A stretch of 64,000 bases of DNA from Clostridium beijerinckii HUN142 (GTDB lineage Bacteria > Bacillota > Clostridia > Clostridiales > Clostridiaceae), in contig NZ_KK211335.1 in NCBI RefSeq assembly GCF_000621745.1, positions 14,490 through 78,489 on the forward strand, in the 5' to 3' direction. Shown in pieces: positions 54,930 through 63,973 of the stretch. The first letter of the stretch is position 1. Every line of letters begins with the position of its first letter. The translations under genes and the position numbers were made by a program. Below the pieces are notes generated by a model. The model was not told the origin of the DNA and did not search any database. It saw only the letters and a program-made list of their open reading frames with translations.

Positions 54930-57233
54930 ATGGGAGAAATTCATAGGCTAAGAGTTGAATCACCTTACGAGTTAATGAAAATATTAGATATAAAAATTGA
55001 GAATAAGCCTAATGAGCATGGCTATTTATTTTTAAAATGTTTAATAGATGAAAAAATAAATTTTGATTCCGCCATAAAAGCTTCCGCTAATGATAAAATA
55101 TGTGTTTACGAAGCACCAGAAGATGAAAACATAAGCTATAATGAAAACTCTGTAAATATTAATATAGTAGATGAAAGAGTTTGCAAAGTTCTATTTAAAG
55201 GAATAGTTGAAAATATTAATACAAGAAATGTTGATGGGGTTTACTATATAGAAATACAGGCATTAACAATTAGCAGCCAATTAGATATAGAAGAAAAAAG
55301 CAGATCATTTCAAAATGTAAATATGACATACGACGATTTAATAAATGAAATATTAAGCGAATATTTAGGCTATGGATTTAAGCAATTCATAGGAAATGGA
55401 CAACCAATAGGTAAACCACTATTTCAATATAGAGAAACAGATTGGAGCTTTTTTAAGAGAGTTGCAAGTGAATTAAAATCAGATATTTATTGTGATATAA
55501 TGGAAATTAAGAATATATTCAATTTTGGAAGACCACAAGAACATGCATATACATTAAAAGACAGTATTAGCTATAAAGCATGGAAAAATTTAAAAAAGTT
55601 TTACCAAGCTAGCGGTAGTGGTAAGTATAATGATACAGATTATTTTTATTATGAAGTAAAAATAAGGGATAAACTTGAAATTTGTTCTCAAATTTATTTT
55701 AAGCAAAAAGAATTATATATTAGAGATTATGAAGCTTATGTAGACAGAGGGGAATTAATTTATAATTATAAAATATGCAGGAAAGATGGTGTATGGCAGG
55801 AGAGAATATATAACAAATATTTAAAAGGAGCAGCTATCGAAGGAAAAGTCCTTGCAGTACAAGGCGAAATGGTAAAACTTCATCTAGATATAGATAAAAA
55901 TCAAAGTGAAGATGAAGCAACTTGGTTTTACTATGCACCAATAACAGGAAATATATTATATTCAATGCCACTAGTTGGTGAAAGTGCAATGTTATATTTT
56001 CCTAATGAAACCACTGAAAATCCAATGGTAACAAGCTGTGTACGAAAAAATAGAGCTACTTGTGATAGGCTCTATGATACTGCTAATAGATATTTTGAAA
56101 CTGAATATGGTAAAGTGATAGAAATGCTTCCAGATGCTTTAAATATAAAAAGTGGAAGCGAAGAAAATTTAAGTATAAAATTTGAAGATGAAACAGGGGT
56201 AACAATTAAAAGCCCAAGTGGTTTAAGTTTAAATGCAGGTGGAGAAGTATTAATAAGTACACCTAATAATGTAAATATAAATGCTACAAGTCAAATATTA
56301 ATGAAAAAAGGAAAAACATCAAATGTATCATTAGAAGGTGAAATCAATATTTCTGGTGGAGCAACAGTAAGTAATGGAAGTGATAGAACAGCATTTCCTA
56401 AGTTTACAGATGATGAACCAATACAAGTACAGATTGTAGTAGAACCAAAACCATTAGAAGGACATCTTATAACTAAGGATTCAGCAAAATTATTAAAGGA
56501 TGTAAATGGAAATGATATTAGTTTTGCTGATGCATGCAGTGCAATAAACGCATTACAAGGAAGTAAGCTTTCATGTGGATCAGTTATTACTAATGGAGAT
56601 AGCAATAGTAGTGAGGATAATTCTAATTCAAGTAATAGTAGTTGGAATCAATTTAATACATCACCATTTTTAAGCCCTGGTAATTTTGTGTCAGAAATTG
56701 CAAGTGGAGTTCAAAGTCTTGGAGATTGGGGGTTAAGATATATACCTCAGAAGATACAAGAAGAAGCTAGACCAAGTAACATTGGGCTAGGCACATGGGC
56801 AAGAAATAAGGCGGAAGCAATAGCTGAAACTGAAAAACAATTTGGTAAATTATCTAAGAATGGCGGTTTTTTAGTCAAGGGAGCAATTGGAGTTGACATT
56901 CTATATTCTGCAATTGATGATGCACACAATATCGATGTTCCGGCTGGAAAAGTTATGACAAATATGGTTGTTAATGCTGGATTTGATTATGCAGGATTGG
57001 AGGCATCAACTATAGTTGGATCATATGGAGGTCCTTGGGGGGCAGTAGCTGGTTTTATATTTGGATTAGTTTATATTGGAGCTACACAAGTTTGGACACC
57101 AGGTGGTAAATCATTGCAAGATCGTGCAAAAGATGCAGTATATGATAATATAAGTGATCCACAGGTATCTGAACCAAGAATTAGTCAAGGTATGTGGAAT
57201 GAGGATCCATCATGGTCATCACAAATGAGATAA
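54930..57233 (+). CDS. VgrG with hydrophobic C-terminal effector-like extension
   Basis: 767 residues. The gpD-type hub (SRSFQNVNMTYDDLI, RETDWSFFKRVASEL), OB-neck and needle repeats occupy about 1-500. A Ser/Asn-rich linker (about 555-575) leads to a C-terminal domain with two hydrophobic helices (about 648-665 and 690-722, Gly-rich: VGSYGGPWGAVAGFIFG) and a short polar tail ending MWNEDPSWSSQMR. There is no enzymatic motif, so a pore-forming or membrane-inserting effector is plausible. The membrane protein downstream fits an immunity role. GGAGG precedes the ATG. Confidence 0.82.
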   Translation: MGEIHRLRVESPYELMKILDIKIENKPNEHGYLFLKCLIDEKINFDSAIKASANDKICVYEAPEDENISYNENSVNINIVDERVCKVLFKGIVENINTRNVDGVYYIEIQALTISSQLDIEEKSRSFQNVNMTYDDLINEILSEYLGYGFKQFIGNGQPIGKPLFQYRETDWSFFKRVASELKSDIYCDIMEIKNIFNFGRPQEHAYTLKDSISYKAWKNLKKFYQASGSGKYNDTDYFYYEVKIRDKLEICSQIYFKQKELYIRDYEAYVDRGELIYNYKICRKDGVWQERIYNKYLKGAAIEGKVLAVQGEMVKLHLDIDKNQSEDEATWFYYAPITGNILYSMPLVGESAMLYFPNETTENPMVTSCVRKNRATCDRLYDTANRYFETEYGKVIEMLPDALNIKSGSEENLSIKFEDETGVTIKSPSGLSLNAGGEVLISTPNNVNINATSQILMKKGKTSNVSLEGEINISGGATVSNGSDRTAFPKFTDDEPIQVQIVVEPKPLEGHLITKDSAKLLKDVNGNDISFADACSAINALQGSKLSCGSVITNGDSNSSEDNSNSSNSSWNQFNTSPFLSPGNFVSEIASGVQSLGDWGLRYIPQKIQEEARPSNIGLGTWARNKAEAIAETEKQFGKLSKNGGFLVKGAIGVDILYSAIDDAHNIDVPAGKVMTNMVVNAGFDYAGLEASTIVGSYGGPWGAVAGFIFGLVYIGATQVWTPGGKSLQDRAKDAVYDNISDPQVSEPRISQGMWNEDPSWSSQMR

Positions 57234-57594
57234 AGCTAATCTTAAAAAATTATATAATATAGAATAATTGAACTAGAAATAACTTTATAAAGAACATAGT
57301 GAAATATGGTAAGGAATTTAAAAATGTTAGCATTCTAAAAATCAAACTATTAACAAGAAACTGTAATATAAATGTCTTTTGGGGATGAGTTTAAAAATAA
57401 TATTAATGAGACAATTTACTTCATCTCCAATTTAAAATATAATATAGGATAAATTGAAATCATATTTTATAATAGGAGTTCTATTTGTTCTGTTTATGAA
57501 TAATTCTTTATTTTAGAGCTAAAGTAATTAATAATAAATTAATAATTTACTATAAAAAAATAGATTTAATTATTCTGCTAGGGAGGGTTATACT
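57234..57594. other. 361-bp gap between the VgrG effector and the membrane protein
   Basis: A+T-rich, with no repeat or gene recognised. It probably carries a separate promoter for the downstream gene, as expected if immunity must be made independently; no clear boxes were identified. Confidence 0.45.
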
Positions 57595-58299
57595 GTGGAA
57601 AATAATAACAGAACATCAATACCGTTCATAATATATCTTATTCCACTTTTTTTTTCGGTGGCTGTATCATTAGTACTAAATCAGGCATACTATAATTTTC
57701 AAACATCAGTTTTTTCAAATGAAAATACATTATTGTTTGTAAATAATAAAATAGCAGGTTTCATTATATTTTTTTCGCCTGCTATAATGATAGCATGTAT
57801 AATTTTAAGGATTAAAAATTATGTTTCGATAAAGATTATGAAAATTAAAATTTTTTCATTTATTACTATTTTAACATTTGTAATATCAGTATTTATATTA
57901 GTAGGCCAGTTTTTTGAATATACTGATATAAACAAAGAGGTGATCCATGTCAGAAATGGTTTGTTTTTTACAGATAGGAATTATATATGGGATGATGTTG
58001 CCTATGCAGAAGTTTCGTATGAAAGTGGAAACAAAGGCAAAATAGATATTATTTATAATATTTACTTAAATGATGGAACCAAAATAAATGTCCGTAATTC
58101 CAATGATTTTTTTAGCAAAATAGTTAATTTAGATAATTTTATGAAAGATAAGAAAATTAAAATCAATAGAAAAACTATACAGTCTAAGGATTATACTAGC
58201 ATCGAAAATACATATAATAATAATAAAAAAGGAAAGGATATTTCTGACACAATGCAGGTGGTCTTACAGATATTAAATGGACAAAATATTAATAAGTAA
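57595..58299 (+). CDS. membrane protein, candidate immunity to the VgrG effector
   Basis: 234 residues; GTG start behind GGAGGG. Three hydrophobic helices (about 9-29, 47-67, 84-106) precede a C-terminal beta-rich domain (about 112-195: HVRNGLFFTDRNYIWDDVAYAEVSY ... LNDGTKINVR) with the look of a bacterial PH-like domain. I know no exact family. It is the first gene after a VgrG with transmembrane helices, which is the usual place for immunity. Confidence 0.65.
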   Translation: MENNNRTSIPFIIYLIPLFFSVAVSLVLNQAYYNFQTSVFSNENTLLFVNNKIAGFIIFFSPAIMIACIILRIKNYVSIKIMKIKIFSFITILTFVISVFILVGQFFEYTDINKEVIHVRNGLFFTDRNYIWDDVAYAEVSYESGNKGKIDIIYNIYLNDGTKINVRNSNDFFSKIVNLDNFMKDKKIKINRKTIQSKDYTSIENTYNNNKKGKDISDTMQVVLQILNGQNINK

Positions 58300-58493
58300 T
58301 GTGATAGAGATAAATATAATTTGTTATAAGTGAAATTATAAGAGTGGTATAATACACCTCAAGAACAAGCAAATGTAAATAATAGGGAAAATATACGCAA
58401 ATGATTTATTGATTTGAATATTAATTCTAGTGATTGCATTTAGAGCAATAAAAGTATATATAATATACGTATTAAACTAAATGTAGAAGGCAG

Positions 58494-58604
58494 ATGCTAA
58501 AAAAGTACTCAGAAGAGATTAGTGAAGATATTAAAAAGAACGGATTAGATAAGTATTATGAGAGCCTTAGTACTGAAGAACTTAGAAAAAATATGAAGAA
58601 TTAA
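58494..58604 (+). CDS. 36-codon open frame, probable remnant
   Basis: Starts MLKKYSEEISED and ends STEELRKNMKN, with AGAAGG upstream. It is too short to name and is located just before the IS left end, so it may be a fragment of an effector or immunity gene cut by the insertion. Confidence 0.3.
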   Translation: MLKKYSEEISEDIKKNGLDKYYESLSTEELRKNMKN

Positions 58605-58660
58605 ACAATATTGATAATACAATTGATTATGGAAAAGATTTGTATAAGCTGGCTGAAGTC

Positions 58661-58800
58661 AGCAATTTAGCTTCTAAATCGTAAAACCATTGAAATTAGT
58701 AGTGTTTTTAGCAATTTAAAAAGTGTATCAAATTCGGAGAATTTTCACTATAAAAGGAAACCTCATTTTTGTTAAACTAATAACCGAAATGAGGTTTTAT
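58661..58800 (+). repeat. IS left-end repeat, copy 1 (complete IS)
   Basis: AGCAATTTAGC, TTAGCAATTTAAAAAGTG, TCAAATTCGGAGAATTTTCA, then a hairpin AAACCTCATTT / AAATGAGGTTT (58758-58797). It recurs at 61434 and 63291. The hairpin probably blocks transcription entering the transposase gene from outside. Confidence 0.8.
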
Positions 58801-60009
58801 AAATTGAGGAAAAATTACTTTGCTAAGTTAATAAGATACATGAAAAATGTATATCATATTGAAAATGGATTAAATAAATTAACAGATGGGAGAGTTAATC
58901 CTACATATGATACAGCAAAGGCTGTAACACTTGTACTAATGGGCTTTTTACTTAGAATCAAAAGTTTTAATGAATTGAATTTGATGATTAAAAATAATGA
59001 ATTCAGCAAACTATTTCCAAGAGGTACAAGGCTGCCATTGGTTGATAGTATTAGAGATACTTTAAAGGTTATTGATATTAAAGGCTTAAAAGAAATAAAT
59101 GAATATATAATAAAGAAGGCAGTAGACAATAAAGTTTTTGAAAATGGAACAATTGATGGATGTACAGTGGCCGCTATAGATGGAACAAAGTTCTTCGGAA
59201 GTAATAAGAAAAGCTGCCCAGAATGCTTAAGGAATAAATCTCATTGTTTTCATAGTGGAGTCGTCATGTCAATAGTTGGAGATGGGCGAAAGCTTGTTAT
59301 TTACTTTGAAAATTATAGACATGGACAAGATTTAGAATCAAAGGATGAGGGAGAACAAAATGTGGCAAAAAGGCTAATTACAGATGTAGTAAGAGTTCAC
59401 AAAAATTTAATTGATGTTGTAGTTTATGATGCTCTTGCCTGTAGTTCCGTTTGGATTAATCATTGTAGGCATCATGGTGTTGATACAATTGTTAGAACGA
59501 AGAATAACAATAATAAAAGCATTAGAGAAGTGAAAAAGAGAGTAAATAAGTCAGAGAAAGCTGAAGTTTGGACAGATGAAAGAGGTTTTGAAAAAATTGA
59601 AGTATATGAGTTAGTATTTATTATGGACAATGTAAAAGAGCCATTGCGTTTTGTGAAATATGCAATGAAATACCCAAATAAAAAGAGGTCACAAATAATG
59701 ATTATAACGACTTGTATGGATATGGAACTTGAAACTTTATTTAAGATAATAAGAGCACGCTGGGATATTGAAAATTCAATTTTTAGTAATTTGAAAAAAG
59801 AAAGTGGCTTAGAACATTGCTTTATGCATGGAGGTAAAGCAGTTGAAGCAGTAATTTATTTGATATTTATTGCATCAAACATAATGCAATTATTTCTATT
59901 TAGGCGGTTGAGAAAGCATTTTTCAACACAACGAGAAATTGTAAGACTTTTGCTAAAGGGATTGTATTTGATTGAATATAAATCAGAGTTGGTTTTCAAT
60001 AGTGATTAA
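58789..60009 (+). mobile_element. DDE transposase of an insertion sequence
   Basis: 406 residues from ATG 58789 (another possible start is 58840). The IS4-like RNase H fold has Asp131 in AAIDGTKFFG, Asp214 in VVYDALACS and Glu328 in ARWDIENSIFSNLKK (the W-IEN-F-LK pattern). It also has a Cys/His group (CPECLRNKSHCFHSG). The frame is intact. The left end is the repeat at 58661; no matching right inverted end was found, and a terminator follows at 60048. The start lies within the left-end hairpin, so expression is probably held down. Confidence 0.85.
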
Positions 60010-60047
60010 AGAGTAAAAAAACATAATAATGGAGAAATAATTTTTGG

Positions 60048-60073
60048 GGTAGGGGAAAGTCTACCTATTTTTA
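60048..60073 (+). terminator. terminator after the transposase
   Basis: GGTAG / CTACC stem with a GGGAAAGT loop, then TATTTTT. Confidence 0.55.
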
Positions 60074-60184
60074 GAATATTGAATGTTTTCAAGTAAGGAT
60101 TAATGGAAAATATTTATAAATTTATGTATAATTATAGCAAAAGCTAGATTGCTCAGTAATAATAAAATAAAGGAGAATATATTG

Positions 60185-61372
60185 ATGAGCAAAGAAAAAA
60201 AGCAACTTCCGATTAGTGAACGTTGGAAATTGGATATAGAATCTTATGAAAGGTACGGAAGTGGAGGAAATGTTTTAATATCTATCCCACAATGTGAAAA
60301 ATGCAAGCATTTTGTAAAAGGAAATGCGCTTCATTGTAAAATGTATGATAATGAAAATAAACCTGAATATGTTATGTTTCCAAGCAAGGAATGTCCAAAG
60401 TATGAGAGTATTGAATTAATAGACATTGCAATAAATAACCAGTATGATAGTAAAATGTTTGGTGGACTATTTGGATTTTGTGTCGGAGATGCTTTGGGAG
60501 TTCCTGTAGAGTTTTCTACTAGAGATGAAAGAAAAAGAGATCCTATAAAAGAGATGAGGGCATATGGAACATATCATCAACCATTTGGTACCTGGTCAGA
60601 CGATACTTCATTAACATTATGTCTAGTTGAAAGTATTAATAACGATTATTCTGTACAAAGAGTAGCAGAAAATTTTATAAAGTATTACAGAGGTGGATAC
60701 TTAACACCATATGGTGAGGTCTTTGATATTGGGAATTCTACTAGAGATGCTATTGATAGAATGATACATGGAATAAATCCTGTAGAATGTGGCGGAAAAA
60801 CTGAGCAAGATAATGGTAATGGTTCATTAATGAGAGTTTTACCATTGGCATATTATGTAAAAATAATGTTGCCAATTAAGAGAATAGAAATAGTTGAAGA
60901 AGTATCATCATTGACGCATTCACATAAACGTTCCAAGTTTGCTTGCATTTTCTATATAGAGTTTGTGATAAATTTACTGCATGGAAATAAAAAGGATGAT
61001 GCATACAAGAAGACTATTGAATTTGTAAAGAAATATTGCATAGAAAGTTATTCTCAAGAAATAGATAATTACAGAAGAATATTAGATGGGACAATAGCAA
61101 CTTGTGACGAAGAGCAAATAAACTCATCAGGATATGTAATAGATACACTTGAAGCAGCAGTATGGTCATTTTTAAAAACAGACAGTTATAATGAAGCTGT
61201 TTTTAAAGTAATTAATTTGGGCGGTGATACAGATACTATTGCGGCAATTGTTGGTGGAATGGCAGGAACATATTATGGCTTTCAAGCTATTCCTGATAAT
61301 TGGGTACAAAACTTGGCAAGAAAAGAAGAAATTTATGAGATGTTAACTATATTTAGAAATGTAGAAAAATAA
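60185..61372 (+). CDS. ADP-ribosylglycohydrolase family protein with N-terminal Cys-rich segment
   Basis: 395 residues from ATG 60185 (AAAGGAG upstream; a TTG at 60149 is less likely). Residues about 38-75 contain four Cys in a zinc-ribbon-like spacing (CEKCKHFV...HCKMYDN...KECPKYE). The DraG/ARH fold follows with metal ligands in GTWSDDTSLT and GGDTDTIAA, plus FGFCVGDALGVPVEF. The family removes ADP-ribose from proteins or nucleotides. Next to an injection-system effector island it could be an immunity enzyme against an ADP-ribosylating toxin (inference). Confidence 0.88.
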   Translation: MSKEKKQLPISERWKLDIESYERYGSGGNVLISIPQCEKCKHFVKGNALHCKMYDNENKPEYVMFPSKECPKYESIELIDIAINNQYDSKMFGGLFGFCVGDALGVPVEFSTRDERKRDPIKEMRAYGTYHQPFGTWSDDTSLTLCLVESINNDYSVQRVAENFIKYYRGGYLTPYGEVFDIGNSTRDAIDRMIHGINPVECGGKTEQDNGNGSLMRVLPLAYYVKIMLPIKRIEIVEEVSSLTHSHKRSKFACIFYIEFVINLLHGNKKDDAYKKTIEFVKKYCIESYSQEIDNYRRILDGTIATCDEEQINSSGYVIDTLEAAVWSFLKTDSYNEAVFKVINLGGDTDTIAAIVGGMAGTYYGFQAIPDNWVQNLARKEEIYEMLTIFRNVEK

Positions 61373-61433
61373 TTGTTATTTTTAAAATATTATTTTCACT
61401 GAAAAAAGTAAGTATAGTGACTGCAATATATTC

Positions 61434-61573
61434 AGCAATTTAGCTACTAAATCATAAAACTGTTGATATTAGTGATAGTATTAGCAATTTAAAAAGTGTA
61501 TCAAATTCGGAGAATTTTCACTATAAATGAGACATTATTTTTGTTAAGCTATTAACTGAAATAATGTTTTATA
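61434..61573 (+). repeat. IS left-end repeat, copy 2 (solo)
   Basis: Same blocks as copy 1, but the hairpin arms are ACATTATTT and AAATAATGT, so both sides changed together. It is joined directly to the Rpn coding sequence with no transposase. Confidence 0.75.
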
Positions 61574-62404
61574 ATTTCACCTAAAAATGATTTTGTCTTT
61601 AAATTATTATTTGGAGATGAGAAAAATAAGGATTTATTAATAGAATTATTAAATTCAATATTAAAAATGCCACATGATGAATTAGAAGATATAGAACTAA
61701 TTAATACAGAACTATTAAGAGAGTTTGCTGAAGATAGAAAAGGAATTTTAGATGTTAGAGCAAAAACTAAAAGTGGTGAACATGTAGATATAGAAATCCA
61801 AGTTTTATATACCGATTACATGGCTGAAAGAACATTATTTTATTGGAGTAAAATGTATAATGGTCAGATAAAATCAGGAGATACATATGATAAACTAAAG
61901 AAATGTATAACAATAAATATAGTTGATTTTAATTGTATAGAAATAAATAAACTTCATACAAGTTTTCATATTACAGAAGATGAAACAAATAAAAAGTTAA
62001 CAGATGTATTCGAGATTCATTATTTAGAATTACCCAAATTGTTTGATAATAATATTCAAAAAGATGAATCTGAACCACTGGTTCAATGGATGATGTTCCT
62101 ACAATCAAGAAATAAGGAGGCGTTTGAAATGTTAGCAGAAAAAAATGAAAAAATAAAAAAAGCATATAATATTCTTGAAGTTATAAGTAAAGATGATAAT
62201 GCAAGAGCAGCATATGAAGCAAGAGAAGCAGAACTTCATGATCAAATGACAAGACTTAAAAGTGCTAGAGAAGAGGGCATAAAAGAAGAAAGAATAAAAA
62301 ATGCAAAGAATTTTTTGGTTATGGGATTAGATGTTGATATGGTTGCTAAGGGAACAGGGTTAAGTGTTGATGAGGTTTTAAAAATTAAGAGAGAATTAAA
62401 TTAA
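61571..62404 (+). pseudogene. Rpn-family (PD-(D/E)XK) nuclease/transposase, 5'-truncated
   Basis: The reading frame is homologous to Rpn proteins from 61574 onward (ISPKNDFVFKLLFGDEKNKD, the usual N-terminal segment), but no start codon is left. It runs straight into the solo IS end at 61573 and meets a stop just upstream. The first ATG (61667) is internal and has no ribosome site. The remaining 245 codons hold the nuclease core (GILDVRAKTKSGEHVDIEIQV) and the C-terminal Glu/Lys-rich tail. It is probably inactivated by IS-mediated deletion. Confidence 0.75.
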
Positions 62405-62874
62405 TAAAAATAAAATAGTATGATAAATTATTGGATTAAATGTTGTAATAAATGAGGGAGTATATATTTCAAATTGGAGAAATAGATGCTCTTTTATTAT
62501 GTAAAAAAATATAATATGAGGGAAAATACTTTATGAATTTGGAATTGATAATTATGTTGAAAGAGCAGATGAAGGCTCAAACATTTCATTATCTTTAAAA
62601 GATGAGAATAACTCTGTAACAGATATATTTCAAGGTATAGTTACTAATATTTCGGTTAATATTGAGTATTATTCAGCAAATATTTATGGAATTAATGGAA
62701 ATGATTGGCGAGGAGATGTATAATTATAGCAAAAAGCTATATTTCTGATATATAGATAATTTAGATTTTAATAATGTAGTATTAATAAGCGTTGTGTAAG
62801 TTAGAAATAATACGTCAAAATATATTTGTGAAAATGTATAAAGTCTAAACAAAATTGTTTAAGGAGGACGTAAT
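62405..62874. other. 470-bp region with a VgrG fragment
   Basis: Contains the VgrG remnant (62520-62723) and, at its end, a 23-bp near-copy of 60124-60145 (ATGTATAATTATAGCAAAA). GGAGG for the next gene is at the right end. Confidence 0.6.
62520..62723 (+). pseudogene. fragment of a third VgrG
   Basis: The frame reads FGIDNYVERADEGSNISLSL, KDENNSVTDIFQGIVTNISV, and then SANIYGI. This aligns with the first about 90 residues of the VgrG at 51886 (DSDKYVEVANDDSYIKVSV ... DLFIGMITNIGI). It has no start codon and ends in a stop after GDV. It is a remnant of an older spike/effector module. Confidence 0.72.
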
Positions 62875-63228
62875 ATGTCAAAGAGGGGAAGAGTCAAACC
62901 AAATAAAAGTATATCAATTATTGGTATGGTTGCTGGAGCTGGTATGACGTATATTGGAATAACTCAGGCTATACCAGATACAGGTGCATTTGGTGTTGTT
63001 TGGACGCTAGTAGCTATCGGAATAGGAGTAGCTAATGCTATCAATGTTTTTAGTGAAAATGGAGTTGCATCATTTCAGATTGATGTTGAAGATAATGAAT
63101 CTGATGAAGGAAAATATAAGAACTTTGATGAAAAGTTGAGAAAGATTAAAGGTCTTAAAGAAGATGGAATTATAAGTGAAGAGGAATATGAAGCAAAAAG
63201 AAAGGAAATATTAAATGAAAAATGGTAG
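62875..63228 (+). CDS. small membrane protein with SHOCT domain
   Basis: 117 residues. Two hydrophobic segments (about 14-31 and 37-55, Gly-rich) are followed by a C-terminal SHOCT motif (LRKIKGLKEDGIISEEEYEAK). AAGGAGG precedes the ATG. SHOCT domains are short oligomerisation units on varied proteins. A role in the effector island (for example, immunity) is possible but unsupported. Confidence 0.75.
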   Translation: MSKRGRVKPNKSISIIGMVAGAGMTYIGITQAIPDTGAFGVVWTLVAIGIGVANAINVFSENGVASFQIDVEDNESDEGKYKNFDEKLRKIKGLKEDGIISEEEYEAKRKEILNEKW

Positions 63229-63290
63229 TAGAATTTTATTTTAGTGACATTATTATTAAGAGATGTATCTTTAGCGTTTATATTAATCAC

Positions 63291-63470
63291 AGCAATTTAG
63301 CGTCTAAATCATAGAACGTTGTATCAGTGCTACCTTTTGAGATTTAAAAGGTTTATCAAATTCGGAAAATTTTCAATATAGATGGAACCTCATTTTTGTC
63401 AAATTGTTAAAATGCATGGAAATGTATATCATATTAAAAGTGATAAAAGAAGCCAAAATAGTTGTGATAT
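63291..63470 (+). repeat. IS left-end repeat, copy 3, with transposase remnant
   Basis: Left-end blocks as in copy 1, then an internal deletion joining GGAACCTCATTTTTGT to AATGTATATCATATT, the start of the transposase gene (58847 area). The frame then decays. Confidence 0.72.
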
Positions 63471-63973
63471 GGATTAATTTGACATATAAATATTAAAATG
63501 TTATATTTATATAAATTGTAATTTTGAGAGGAAGAGAACTATGTAATGTGTATATTCTAATAGATTATATCTAATTTTATTAGGTAGTCGATTATATCAA
63601 GAATATTTGATATAAAATTAAGAGATTTATTAAAAGTATGATAAATAAAAGTTTTTATATTAAAGAAAACTTCTTTTTTGAGATGCTCTTATTTAAATCG
63701 CATGAAAATAAAATGGCAGATGGACTTGCTATTTTTTGAATGTGCCTAATTAGAATATACTTTTCAATAACATAGCAAAGGCAATTATAAGATGTGATAT
63801 TTTATTATTACTTTCTTTTAAATGTTTAATTCTCTAAAAAAGCAATATCTTTTTTAGTTTATTTGTGTTGTGAAAAGTTAAATTCGCAGCACTTTTTATT
63901 TTGTAAAAATATTGGTGCACGGAGAGATTTTGTGATTGTAGATGTTCAATATAAATTTCTCATTGAAAATAAT

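Noticed and set aside
37537-57233. Cluster as an ordinary contractile prophage
   Set aside because: There is no capsid, terminase, portal, integrase or lysis gene, and FHA, PP2C-like and Hsp70-like genes are not prophage parts.
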